A stretch of 64,000 bases of DNA from an uncultured Spirochaetales bacterium (GTDB lineage: Bacteria; Spirochaetota; Spirochaetia; Sphaerochaetales; Sphaerochaetaceae), in contig CASEKE010000009.1 in assembly GCA_949288415.1 (NCBI GenBank), positions 1-64,000 on the forward strand, written 5' to 3'. The first letter of the stretch is position 1. Every line of letters begins with the position of its first letter. Below, piece by piece: positions 17,768-26,268 of this stretch. The notes below the pieces were generated by a model. The model saw only the letters and a program-made list of their open reading frames with translations, had not been told where the DNA came from and searched no databases. A program made the position numbers and the translations under genes.

Positions 17768-19149
17768 CTGTTATTCCTCTTTTCTATGAATGCATCGAGC
17801 TCGGCTATCTGGCGCGTCGTCTCCGCAACTGCTGGTCCGCCATAGCTGCTCCTGCCTTCCATGCATGTCATAAGGTCTATTGCCTTGTATACATCGTCCT
17901 CGAACAGGGGACAGGCATTTCTCAGCTCCTCCAAGGTAAGCTCCTCGAGCAGCTTCCCTTTCTCGGTAGCATAGTACACGAGCTTCCCCGTGACCGTGTA
18001 TGCATCCCTGAACGGCAGGCCCTTCTTCGTCAGATAGTCCGCAAGATCCGTGGCGTTGATGAATCCCTTGCCTGCGGCGGAGCGCATGTTCGCTCCTATT
18101 ACCTTCATCGTATCGAGCATGCCTGTGAATACAGGAAGGCACATCTTGACGGTATCGAGGGCATCGAATACAGCCTCCTTGTCCTCCTGCATGTCCTTGT
18201 TGTAGGCCAGGGGAAGTGCCTTCATCGTGGTGAGCAGGGATATGAGATCTCCGTATACTCTTCCTGTCTTGCCCCTGACGAGCTCCGCGACGTCGGGGTT
18301 CTTCTTCTGCGGCATTATGGAACTGCCTGTCGAGTATGCGTCATCGAGTTCTATGAACTTGAACTCCCAGCTGCACCACATGATGATCTCCTCCGAGAAG
18401 CGGGATAGATGCATCATGAGTATGGACAGCGCGCTCATTGTCTCGAGCGCATAGTCCCTGTCGCTGACTCCGTCCAGGCTGTTGGACATGGGCCGGTCGA
18501 ATCCGAGTTCCTTTGCGGTCATCATTCTGTCGATCGGATATGTGGTCCCGGCGAGAGCCCCGGATCCGAGAGGAGATTCGTTCATGCGTACCGATGCATC
18601 CTCGAGCCTTGTCACATCCCTTTCCAGCATCGAGGCGTAGGCCAGAAGGTGCTGGCTGAACGATATCGGCTGGGCTCTCTGCAGATGGGTATAGCCAGGC
18701 ATGACAGTCTCCTGGTGAAGTTTGGCCTTCTTGGACAGTACCTTGAGAAGGTCGACGATCTTTCCTTCGATGTCCTTTATCTCGTGTCTCATGTACAGTC
18801 TGAGATCCAGAGCCACCTGGTCGTTCCTGCTTCTTGCCGTATGAAGTCTCTTGCCGGCATCCCCGATCTTCTCCGTAAGGAGCTTTTCCACGTTCATGTG
18901 GATGTCCTCGCTATCCCTCGAAAGCTCGGCTTTTCCGCTCTCGATATCGGAAAGGACTTCGAGAAGCCCGGTTCTTATCGCCTCTTCGTCGTCCTTGGAG
19001 ATTATGCCGCAGACTGCGAGCATCTTCGCATGGGCAAGGGAACCTTTTATGTCTTCCCTGTAGAGCCTCGCATCGAAGTCGATGGAGGAGTTGAAATCGT
19101 TTACGAGTGTGTCTGTCTCCTTCTGAAAGCGTCCGCCCCAGAGCTTCAT
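17764..19149 (-). CDS. argH: Argininosuccinate lyase
   Basis: The 461-residue fumarase-superfamily enzyme cleaves argininosuccinate to arginine and fumarate. It starts MKLWGGRFQKETD, the family hallmark, contains TARSRNDQVALDLRLY, and has the catalytic loop GSSIMPQKKNPDVAEL near residue 280. Full length. It follows argG after a 57-base spacer holding a stable hairpin, and overlaps argC. Confidence 0.96.
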   Translation of the reverse strand: MKLWGGRFQKETDTLVNDFNSSIDFDARLYREDIKGSLAHAKMLAVCGIISKDDEEAIRTGLLEVLSDIESGKAELSRDSEDIHMNVEKLLTEKIGDAGKRLHTARSRNDQVALDLRLYMRHEIKDIEGKIVDLLKVLSKKAKLHQETVMPGYTHLQRAQPISFSQHLLAYASMLERDVTRLEDASVRMNESPLGSGALAGTTYPIDRMMTAKELGFDRPMSNSLDGVSDRDYALETMSALSILMMHLSRFSEEIIMWCSWEFKFIELDDAYSTGSSIMPQKKNPDVAELVRGKTGRVYGDLISLLTTMKALPLAYNKDMQEDKEAVFDALDTVKMCLPVFTGMLDTMKVIGANMRSAAGKGFINATDLADYLTKKGLPFRDAYTVTGKLVYYATEKGKLLEELTLEELRNACPLFEDDVYKAIDLMTCMEGRSSYGGPAVAETTRQIAELDAFIEKRNNR

Positions 19150-19171
19150 GGCAATCCCCCTATGCAGAATT

Positions 19172-19196
19172 TCAAAGCGGCGAATTTCTTCGCCGC
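19172..19196 (-). other. Hairpin between argG and argH
   Basis: On the minus strand GCGGCGAA pairs with TTCGCCGC around a GAAA tetraloop. The following T-stretch is weak, so this is more likely a partial terminator or an mRNA-processing/stability element inside the arginine operon. Confidence 0.5.
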
Positions 19197-19206
19197 ATCA
19201 TTGTTT

Positions 19207-20424
19207 TCAAAGCTTTCCCTCGTCCCTCAGTGCAAGGATCGTATCGGGCAATCCCCAGAGATTTATGAAGCCTGTCGCATCTCCCTGGTTGTAGTCGCTC
19301 TCCTGGAAGGTGACGATGTTCTCGCTGTAAAGAGTCTCAGGCGAGGTGACTCCGCTTGTGATGATGTTGCCTTTGTAGAGCTTGAGCTTCACTTCTCCTG
19401 TGACGTGTTTCTGCGTCTCGAAAGCGAATGCCTGCAGAGCCTCCCTGAGCGGTGTGAACCACTTTCCGTTGTAAACGAGATCCGCGAAGTCCACAGAGAG
19501 CTTCTTCTTCATGTGCGCGGTATCCTTGTCTATCGTAATCATCTCGAGCACCTCGTGCGCCCTGTAGAGGATCGTTCCGCCGGGAGTCTCGTATACTCCT
19601 CTGTCCTTCATTCCGGTCATCCTGTTCTCGACGATGTCGAGAAGTCCGATTCCGTTGCGGCCTCCGATCTCGTTGAGCTTCTCGATGATCTTGCTTGCCT
19701 TCATCTTCTCTCCATCGAGCGCGACCGGCCAGCCTTTCTCGAACGTGAGTGTGACATATTCGCTCTTGTCGGGCGCTGCAGCTGGGCTTACTCCCATTTC
19801 GAGGAAACCGGGCTTATCGTACTGCGGTTCGGAAGCCGGATCCTCGAGGTCCAGACCCTCGTGGGAAAGATGCCAGAGGTTCTTGTCCTTGGAATAGCTC
19901 GTCTCCCTGGAAATCTTGAGCGGTACGTTGTGTGCCTCCGCATAGTCGATCTCCTCGTTTCTGCTCTTGATGTTCCACTCTCTCCAAGGAGCAATGATCT
20001 CCATCTCAGGCGCGAATCTCTTTATTGCGAGCTCGAATCTGATCTGGTCGTTTCCTTTTCCGGTGCAGCCGTGTGCGATGGCGTCGGCTCCCTCTTTCTT
20101 CGCAATATCCACAAGGCCCTTTGCTATGACGGGTCTGGCGAACGCCGTTCCGAGAAGATAGTCTTCGTACTTCGCTCCCATCATCATGGACGGGATGATG
20201 ACGCCGTCGACCATTTCATCGACGAGATCCATGACATAGAGCTTAGACGCTCCGGTCTTCTTCGCTTTCTCCTCGAGTCCTTCCAGTTCATCGTTCTGTC
20301 CTACGTTGCCGGCTACTGCGACGATCTCGGGATTGTCGTAGTTTTCCTTGAGCCATGGAATGATGATCGATGTATCCAAGCCGCCCGAATAGGCAAGCAC
20401 GATCTTGTTTATCTTCTTTTTCAT
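19207..20424 (-). CDS. argG: Argininosuccinate synthase
   Basis: The 405-residue enzyme joins citrulline and aspartate with ATP. The PP-loop AYSGGLDTS is at residues 11-19, and the motifs [14 protein letters not shown] and [14 protein letters not shown] are present. The start at 20424 is set by GGGAGGAAAC just upstream; the frame is open further back but crosses the promoter. It is the first gene of the arginine operon in the window. The next step upstream in the pathway (argF, ornithine carbamoyltransferase) is not here. Confidence 0.96.
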   Translation of the reverse strand: MKKKINKIVLAYSGGLDTSIIIPWLKENYDNPEIVAVAGNVGQNDELEGLEEKAKKTGASKLYVMDLVDEMVDGVIIPSMMMGAKYEDYLLGTAFARPVIAKGLVDIAKKEGADAIAHGCTGKGNDQIRFELAIKRFAPEMEIIAPWREWNIKSRNEEIDYAEAHNVPLKISRETSYSKDKNLWHLSHEGLDLEDPASEPQYDKPGFLEMGVSPAAAPDKSEYVTLTFEKGWPVALDGEKMKASKIIEKLNEIGGRNGIGLLDIVENRMTGMKDRGVYETPGGTILYRAHEVLEMITIDKDTAHMKKKLSVDFADLVYNGKWFTPLREALQAFAFETQKHVTGEVKLKLYKGNIITSGVTSPETLYSENIVTFQESDYNQGDATGFINLWGLPDTILALRDEGKL

Positions 20425-20458
20425 TGTTTCCTCCCGAAAAAACGAGTTGTTTTTTACC

Positions 20459-20515
20459 ATGCATATTTTATGCATATTTGATGCATAAATATCAATACCT
20501 TTGCATAAATATTCG
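20459..20515 (-). promoter_or_regulatory. ARG-box-like repeats at the argG promoter
   Basis: ATGCATA-TTT-TATGCAT (20459-20475) is a perfect inverted repeat. A further ATGCATA follows at 20481-20487, and TGCATAAATATTCG at 20502-20515 matches the general ARG box TGAAT-N4-ATTCA in 12 of 14 positions. They overlap a minus-strand TTGATA/CATAAA promoter for argG. Binding by an ArgR/AhrC-type repressor is inferred; no argR gene is in the window. Confidence 0.6.
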
Positions 20516-20640
20516 TAACATTTTTGAAATAATCTGTTTTGACGCTATTTTTTATACAATATTGCAAAAATGCATATATATAATCCGGCATTGTGCATGT
20601 CTATTGACAGGCGAGGCGGTTTCGCCACATCATTATCCAA

Positions 20641-20691
20641 AGCAAAGGCGCTCGCCATGGGAATACCAGGGTGGGCGCCTTTCTCTTTTTT
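20641..20691 (+). promoter_or_regulatory. pyrG leader: hexaloop hairpin and attenuator terminator
   Basis: A 13-bp stem with two G-T pairs (20644-20656 with 20670-20682) is followed by CTCTTTTTT and sits directly before the pyrG ribosome binding site, so it can only act on pyrG. Its 5' arm overlaps a small hairpin, AGC-[AAAGGC]-GCT at 20641-20652, whose loop has A1 and G4. A second loop, AGGGTG (20668-20673), has only a 2-bp CC/GG stem. TTGACA at 20604-20609 with CATCAT/CATTAT about 18-21 bases later may be the promoter. An upstream TATAAT at 20579-20584 is an alternative. Confidence 0.6.
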
Positions 20692-20709
20692 CATGCGGGA
20701 GGAAGCAGA

Positions 20710-22311
20710 ATGAGAAAGCATATCTTCATCACCGGCGGAGTGGTGTCGGGCCTCGGCAAGGGCATTGTGGCGGCAAGCCTGGGAATGCTGCTGAAGGCTC
20801 GCGGATTCAGGGTCGCCGCGCAGAAGCTGGATCCATATATGAACGTGGATCCCGGTACCATGAGTCCGTACCAGCACGGAGAAGTGTTCGTGACGGAGGA
20901 CGGGAGCGAGACCGATCTCGACCTCGGACACTACGAGAGGTTCATCGACGAGGACCTGAACAGGTTCTCAAATCTGACGAGCGGAAGAATATACAAGAGC
21001 GTGATCGACAGGGAGCGCAGGGGTGAATATCTGGGGCAGACGGTACAGATAATCCCCCATGTGACCAACGAGATAAAGAACGCGATATTCTCCCTCGGTC
21101 GCGAGACCGGGGCGGAGATAGTGATAACCGAGATAGGCGGGACGATAGGCGATATCGAGAGCCAGCCGTTTCTGGAGGCTACCAGGGAGATAAGGACGGA
21201 ACTCGGCAGGGAGGACACGCTTTTCGTCCATGTGGTGCTCGTTCCATACCTGAAGTGTTCGTTGGAGCACAAGACGAAACCCGCGCAGCACAGCGTCCAT
21301 GAACTGCAGGGCATGGGTATAATGCCGGATGTGATAATCGCCAGATCCGACGAGGTGCTTGGGGACGAGATCCTTTCGAAGCTCGCGCTTTTCTGCAATG
21401 CGGACCGACAGGGGATAATCGCGGAGGAGACTCTGGACAGCATATACAAGGTTCCTGTGCAGCTTTACGACCGTGGACTGGACGCTTACGTGATGAAAAG
21501 GCTCTCCCTCCCGTCCCGTGAAATCGATCTATCCTCTTGGAAGGCGATGCTGGACAGGATGGACTTGGCAAGGGCCGACGTCGAGATCGCCATAGTCGGA
21601 AAGTATACTGCATTGCACGATGCATATCTTTCGGTGATCGAAAGCCTCAAGCATGCGGGAATAGCTCTCGGGGCCAGGGTACATATCAGATGGGTGGAGA
21701 GCGAGGCTGTGGAAAAGGACGGCGCAGAATGCCACCTTTCCGATGTCGATGCGATACTCGTGCCCGGAGGATTTGGTCAGAGAGGCATGGAAGGAATGGT
21801 CGAAGCCGCATGCTATGCCCGAAAGAATGACGTGCCTTATTTCGGAATTTGCCTAGGAATGCAGATTGCCGTCATCGAGGTCGCCCGCGATCTCGCCGGA
21901 CTGGATGGCGCTAACTCTAGGGAATTCGATCCCGATACTCCGTATCCTGTGATCGACTTGATGGAGGACCAGGAAAAGACGGGCGAAAAGGGCGGTACGA
22001 TGCGCCTCGGATCGTATCCGTGCAGAGTCGTCGAAGGCACACTGCTGCATAGGTTATACGGAAAGGCGGAAACGGCGGAGCGGCACAGACACAGGTACGA
22101 GGTGTCACGCCGGTTCAGAAAGGCCCTTTCGGATGCAGGTGTCGTGTTCTCGGGGCTCAGTCCGGACGGTACCCTCGTAGAGGCTATGGAGATTCCTGCG
22201 AACCGGTTCTTCGTGGCGGTGCAGTTCCATCCCGAGTTCAAGAGCCGTCCGAACCGGCCGCATCCGATCTTCCTCGGCTTCGTTGAAAGCGCGCTGAGCC
22301 ATCGCACATGA
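20710..22311 (+). CDS. pyrG: CTP synthase
   Basis: The 533-residue enzyme aminates UTP to CTP using glutamine. The N-terminal synthetase domain has the P-loop SGLGKG at residues 13-18, KLDPYMNVDPGTM and EIGGTIGDIES. The C-terminal class I amidotransferase domain has the nucleophile Cys381 in GICLGMQ and the His507/Glu509 pair in QFHPEFKSRP. The start follows GGGAGGAAGC. It is a single gene with divergent argG upstream. The leader terminator implies that expression is set by antitermination. Confidence 0.96.
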   Translation: MRKHIFITGGVVSGLGKGIVAASLGMLLKARGFRVAAQKLDPYMNVDPGTMSPYQHGEVFVTEDGSETDLDLGHYERFIDEDLNRFSNLTSGRIYKSVIDRERRGEYLGQTVQIIPHVTNEIKNAIFSLGRETGAEIVITEIGGTIGDIESQPFLEATREIRTELGREDTLFVHVVLVPYLKCSLEHKTKPAQHSVHELQGMGIMPDVIIARSDEVLGDEILSKLALFCNADRQGIIAEETLDSIYKVPVQLYDRGLDAYVMKRLSLPSREIDLSSWKAMLDRMDLARADVEIAIVGKYTALHDAYLSVIESLKHAGIALGARVHIRWVESEAVEKDGAECHLSDVDAILVPGGFGQRGMEGMVEAACYARKNDVPYFGICLGMQIAVIEVARDLAGLDGANSREFDPDTPYPVIDLMEDQEKTGEKGGTMRLGSYPCRVVEGTLLHRLYGKAETAERHRHRYEVSRRFRKALSDAGVVFSGLSPDGTLVEAMEIPANRFFVAVQFHPEFKSRPNRPHPIFLGFVESALSHRT

Positions 22312-22344
22312 AAGAAAAGGCCTTGCCGCATATCCGGCAGGGCC
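22312..22344 (-). terminator. Terminator of the glnN-asnB operon
   Basis: GGCC-TTGCC pairs with GGCAG-GGCC (22319-22344). The T-run TTTTC lies on the minus-strand side, directly after the asnB stop. It may also slow transcripts leaving pyrG. Confidence 0.75.
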
Positions 22345-22346
22345 GC

Positions 22347-23927
22347 TCACGTTCCGCTTTTGCCATAGTTCGAAAGGTATCTTGCCGAAGGATCTCCGGT
22401 GTCGCAGCCCTTCCACTTCCTGTTGGGCATCCAGTAGTCCGCTATCAGTCTCTCCTGTCCGGGGTAATGCCTGTCGAATATCTGCCTGTAAAGCAGCGAT
22501 TCCTTCGTGAACGGAGGACAGTACGAATATCCAGCCTTGTATCTATCGAATTCCTCGTCCGTATAGAAGGCCTCCGCGTATGCCTTCAATATGTCTACCA
22601 TAGAGTGGCCTACTGCATCGGAGAACGCGGCTTTTTCTCTCATCAGGATATCGTGCGGAAGATAGTCTCCCTCCTCGAATGCTTTCCTGAGCAGATACTT
22701 CCCAATGCCGTATGTGTTCATCTTCCTTTCGGGGGAAAGCGCCATGACGTACCGGACGAATCCTATGTCGCCGAACGGAACCCTGGCTTCGAGAGAGTTC
22801 GCCGATATGCAGCGGTCTGCCCTCAGTACGTCGTACATGTTCAGTTCCCGGACCCGTTTCTCCGCTTCCGCCTGGAATTCCTCGGCCGAAGGTGCGAAGT
22901 CCGTATACTTGTAGCCGAAGAGCTCGTCCGATACCTCGCCTGTGAGAAGCACCTTTATGTCCGTATGCTCGTGGATGTATCTGCATACGAGGTACATTCC
23001 GATGCTCGCCCTGATCGTTGTAATGTCCCAGGACCCGAGGATGCCTATTACTTCATCGAGCACGTCGAGTACGTCGTCCTTGTCCATTCTGATTTCCGTA
23101 TGCTCGGTCCCGAGGTATGTCGCGACCCTTCTTGCATATCCCAGGTCGATGGGATCGGTATCCATGCCGATCGAGAACGTTCTTATGGTCCGTCCGCTCT
23201 CTCTCGCCGCAACAGCGCACACAAGCGACGAGTCGAGGCCGCCAGAAAGGAGAAATCCGGTCGGAACGTCCGATCTGAGGCGTTTGACCACTCCTTCCAC
23301 GAGATGTTCCCGTATCTTGGCAGCTGCCGTTTCCGCGCTGTCTTTTACGATGTTTTCCGGACTGGAGATGTCCATGTAGCAGACGAATCTCCCGTCCTTC
23401 CAGTAGTGTCCCGGAGGAAATGGCATTATCCGGCTGCATAGGTCGAGCAGATTCCTCGGCTCGCTTGCAAATGCGATCATGCCGTCTTCGTCGTAGCCGT
23501 AGTAGAGCGGTCTGATTCCTATCGGGTCCCTTGCCGCCACCGCCTCCGCCGTACTGCCGTCGTATATGACCATCGCAAATTCCGCATCCAGCATCGCGAA
23601 CATGTCGGTCCCGTATTCCTCATATAGCGGAAGAATTACCTCGCAGTCCGAATTGCCGCTGAACTCGTATCGACCTTCAAGACTTTTCCGTATTTTCTCG
23701 AATCCATATATCTCCCCGTTGCAGATCACACTCCTCCTGCCGAGGCAAAACGGCTGCATGCCTTTCTCGTCGGGGCCCATTATCGCAAGCCTCTCGAAGC
23801 CGAGGAACGCATCGCCCTCGGTCATGACTCTTTCCATGTCCGGACCTCTGTATGCCGTTCTTCTGAGATGTTTCGTGAAGGCTTCCAGATCGAGCCTCCG
23901 CCCTTTGTAGAACATTATCGAACACAT
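22347..23927 (-). CDS. asnB: Glutamine-hydrolysing asparagine synthetase
   Basis: The 526-residue protein starts MCSIMFYKG, so Cys2 is the class II amidotransferase nucleophile after Met removal. Residues 1-200 form the glutaminase domain with CNGEIYGFEKI and the SDCEVIL glutamine-binding motif. Residues 210-526 form the ATP-pyrophosphatase domain with LLSGGLDSSLV near residue 228. It is close to the AsnB type of proteobacteria in length and start. It lies 15 bases behind glnN, so asparagine and glutamine synthesis are co-transcribed and likely share the glnN leader control. Confidence 0.93.
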   Translation of the reverse strand: MCSIMFYKGRRLDLEAFTKHLRRTAYRGPDMERVMTEGDAFLGFERLAIMGPDEKGMQPFCLGRRSVICNGEIYGFEKIRKSLEGRYEFSGNSDCEVILPLYEEYGTDMFAMLDAEFAMVIYDGSTAEAVAARDPIGIRPLYYGYDEDGMIAFASEPRNLLDLCSRIMPFPPGHYWKDGRFVCYMDISSPENIVKDSAETAAAKIREHLVEGVVKRLRSDVPTGFLLSGGLDSSLVCAVAARESGRTIRTFSIGMDTDPIDLGYARRVATYLGTEHTEIRMDKDDVLDVLDEVIGILGSWDITTIRASIGMYLVCRYIHEHTDIKVLLTGEVSDELFGYKYTDFAPSAEEFQAEAEKRVRELNMYDVLRADRCISANSLEARVPFGDIGFVRYVMALSPERKMNTYGIGKYLLRKAFEEGDYLPHDILMREKAAFSDAVGHSMVDILKAYAEAFYTDEEFDRYKAGYSYCPPFTKESLLYRQIFDRHYPGQERLIADYWMPNRKWKGCDTGDPSARYLSNYGKSGT

Positions 23928-23942
23928 GTGCTTCTCCTCCTT

Positions 23943-26033
23943 TCATCGTACGGAGAACATCAGCTCACCGTAGCTGGGCAGTGGCCAGAATTCCTTCGAC
24001 GTCAGGCTCTCTGCCGCATCCGCGGCTTCCCTGAGCCTGTCCATCGACGGTATTAGATCCTCTGCTATCTCCGTGGCCTGGGCCGCCTTGTCGCCGATGG
24101 CTTTGATCCTGGCGATCTTGGCCTGCATCGCCCTCGCATTCTCGTCGATCCTTTCCTCCGCGTCCGTCAGCTCCTCTATAAGTCTTTCCTCATAGCTGCA
24201 TGATCCAGTTCCTGTATCTTTCCTTCTGAGAAGTCTTTCCAGAAACAAGTCAAGCTGGTGTCCGACGGCCGGGAGTATCATCCGCCTAGCCATATCGATC
24301 ATCGTGGCGGCTTCTATCAGTACCGTCCTGGAATAGTTCTCAAGCGTTATTTCGGTCCTTGATTCAAGCTCCGCCAACGAGTATATCCCGGACTCTGTGA
24401 GCATCTTCACGTTCTTTTCGTCCAAAAGATGCACGATGGCTTCCGGAGTGGTCCTCATCTCGAGCAATCCCCGTCTTTTCGCCTCTGACTTCCAAGACTC
24501 GTCGTACCCGTTGCCGTTGAAGATTATCCTCCTGTGCTTTCGTATGGTCTCCCTTATCAGAACCCTGAGCTCCGCATCGAAGTTCTCTGCTGCCTCGAGC
24601 CTATCGGCAAATATCCTGAGGGAATTTGCCACGGCGCTGTTGAGCATGATGTTGGCGCAGGCGATGCTGTTGGATGATCCGAGCATGCGGAATTCGAACT
24701 TGTTTCCCGTGAAAGCGAACGGGCTGGTCCTGTTTCTGTCGGTTGTATCCTTCTGGAAGCGAGGCAGTACGTCGGCCCCTAGCATCATCTGTACTTTTCC
24801 ATGCCCTTTGTATGGCCTGTCGTCCGCGATCGAATCGAGTATCTCCATGAGTTCCTCTCCGACGAATATCGAGACTATCGCCGGGGGCGCCTCGTTTGCT
24901 CCGAGCCTGTGGTCGTTTCCCGCCGTCGCGACGGACAGCCTCAGAAGATCCTGATAGTCGTCGACAGCCTTGATCACTGCAGAGAGAAACAGCAAAAACT
25001 GCGCATTCTCGTACGGTGTATCGCCGGGAGAGAGCAGGTTGATTCCTGTATCGGTGGCAATCGACCAGTTGTTGTGTTTTCCCGATCCGTTGACTCCCTT
25101 GAAGGGTTTCTCGTGCAGCAGGCACACGAGACCGTGGCGTGAGGCTATCTTCTGCAGCATCTCCATGGTCAGCTGGTTCTGGTCGCATGCCCTGTTTGTC
25201 GTCGTGAAGATCGGTGCAAGCTCGTGCTGTGCCGGTGCAACTTCGTTGTGCTCGGTCTTGGCGAGGATGCCAAGTTTCCATAGTTCCTCGTCGACATCCT
25301 CCATGAATGCCTTGACCCGGGGTTTTATGGAACCGAAGTAGTGGTCCTCCAGTTCCTGCCCCTTGGGACTCATAGCTCCGAAAAGGGTCCTTCCCGTGTA
25401 GATGAGATCCGGACGTCTTATGTAGAGTTCCTCGTCTATCAGAAAGTATTCCTGTTCCGCTCCGACGGACGTCACCACGTGCTTTGCATCTGTATTTCCG
25501 AAAAGACGCAGTATGCGCAGGGCTTCCCTGCCGAGAGCTTCCATGCTTCTCAGCAGCGGCGTCTTCTTGTCCAATGCCTCACCGCCATACGAACAGAATG
25601 CGGTAGGGATGTAGAGCGTCCTGTCCTTTATGAACGCATAGCTCGTCGGGTCCCATGCCGTATATCCCCTGGCTTCGAACGTGGCCCTTAGCCCTCCGGA
25701 CGGGAACGAGGATGCGTCAGGTTCGCCCTTGATCAACTCTTTTCCGGAGAATTCCATTATCACTCCGCCGTCAGGGGAAGGCGCGATGAAGCTCTCGTGT
25801 TTTTCGGCGGTTATGCCTGTAAGCGGCTGGAACCAGTGGGTAAAGTGGGTCGCTCCATGTTCTATTGCCCATTCCTTCATTGTATTTGCTACCGAGTTCG
25901 CAACATTTATATCTAATTTCATTCCATTTTCGATGGTATTTTCCAGCGATTTGAAAACTTGAGAGGACAATCTTGCCCTCATTTCGCGCAGATCGAACAC
26001 GAGGGAACCGAAAGATTCAGGGACGCTTTTCAT
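23943..26033 (-). CDS. glnN: Type III glutamine synthetase
   Basis: The 696-residue enzyme has the length of GSIII (about 700, versus 350-470 for types I and II). It makes glutamine from glutamate, ammonia and ATP as a large dodecamer. GSIII-specific features are [41 protein letters not shown] and the [12 protein letters not shown] glycine loop. The start at 26033 follows AAGGAGGAAG. Immediately upstream lie a leader terminator and a TTGACA/TAAAAG promoter. It diverges from the glutamate synthase operon. A second, type I enzyme is encoded in that operon. Confidence 0.95.
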   Translation of the reverse strand: MKSVPESFGSLVFDLREMRARLSSQVFKSLENTIENGMKLDINVANSVANTMKEWAIEHGATHFTHWFQPLTGITAEKHESFIAPSPDGGVIMEFSGKELIKGEPDASSFPSGGLRATFEARGYTAWDPTSYAFIKDRTLYIPTAFCSYGGEALDKKTPLLRSMEALGREALRILRLFGNTDAKHVVTSVGAEQEYFLIDEELYIRRPDLIYTGRTLFGAMSPKGQELEDHYFGSIKPRVKAFMEDVDEELWKLGILAKTEHNEVAPAQHELAPIFTTTNRACDQNQLTMEMLQKIASRHGLVCLLHEKPFKGVNGSGKHNNWSIATDTGINLLSPGDTPYENAQFLLFLSAVIKAVDDYQDLLRLSVATAGNDHRLGANEAPPAIVSIFVGEELMEILDSIADDRPYKGHGKVQMMLGADVLPRFQKDTTDRNRTSPFAFTGNKFEFRMLGSSNSIACANIMLNSAVANSLRIFADRLEAAENFDAELRVLIRETIRKHRRIIFNGNGYDESWKSEAKRRGLLEMRTTPEAIVHLLDEKNVKMLTESGIYSLAELESRTEITLENYSRTVLIEAATMIDMARRMILPAVGHQLDLFLERLLRRKDTGTGSCSYEERLIEELTDAEERIDENARAMQAKIARIKAIGDKAAQATEIAEDLIPSMDRLREAADAAESLTSKEFWPLPSYGELMFSVR

Positions 26034-26053
26034 TTTTTCTTCCTCCTTGAAGC

Positions 26054-26110
26054 AAAAAAAAAGACAAGGAATCCTGGCCATGGCCCAAGACATCCTTGTC
26101 TACATGTCTT
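26054..26110 (-). promoter_or_regulatory. glnN leader: hexaloop hairpin and attenuator terminator
   Basis: On the minus strand the terminator pairs AGACAAGGA (26101-26093) with TCCTTGTCT (26070-26062) and is followed by eight T. Its 5' arm is also part of a small hairpin AGAC-[AAGGAT]-GTCT (26101-26088) whose loop has A1 and G4. An alternative 7-bp hairpin, AAGACAT with ATGTCTT (26110-26104 with 26093-26087), would also block the terminator. The promoter is TTGACA (26142-26137) with TAAAAG 18 bases on. A clear second A1/G4 hairpin was not found. Confidence 0.6.
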
Positions 26111-26157
26111 GACTTTTACTCCCTAAAGCTTTTGCGTGTCAAGCCGTTTTCCATCGA

Positions 26158-26250
26158 TTGACAAAAAGCATTGCAAGGAAGTAGGATGCGAAAAACGGGC
26201 AAGGACGCTCATTTCAGGGTAGAACTCTGAAGTGACGTCCTTTTTTCTTT
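26158..26250 (+). promoter_or_regulatory. Glutamate synthase leader: dual hexaloops and attenuator
   Basis: The promoter is TTGACA (26158-26163), an 18-bp spacer and TAGGAT. The leader then holds GGGC-[AAGGAC]-GCTC (26197-26210) and, two bases later, TTC-[AGGGTA]-GAA (26213-26224). Both six-base loops have A1 and G4, the ANTAR target pattern. Overlapping both is a 16-bp terminator stem with one bulged C (26201-26217 with 26227-26242), followed by TTTTCTTTT. The ribosome binding site AAGGGGG and ATG come directly after. Confidence 0.68.
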
Positions 26251-26268
26251 TCCAAGGGGGTAGTAGCC

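Noticed and set aside
18409-20481. A 690-codon plus-strand frame antisense to argH and argG
   Set aside because: Pure shadow of two conserved enzymes, with no ribosome binding site and no recognisable motif.
20595-20620. GTCT-[ATTGAC]-AGGC hairpin as a first ANTAR hexaloop of pyrG
   Set aside because: The loop has A1 and G4, but its TTGACA coincides with a likely -35 box, so it may not be transcribed. Kept only as an alternative if the TATAAT at 20579 is the real promoter.
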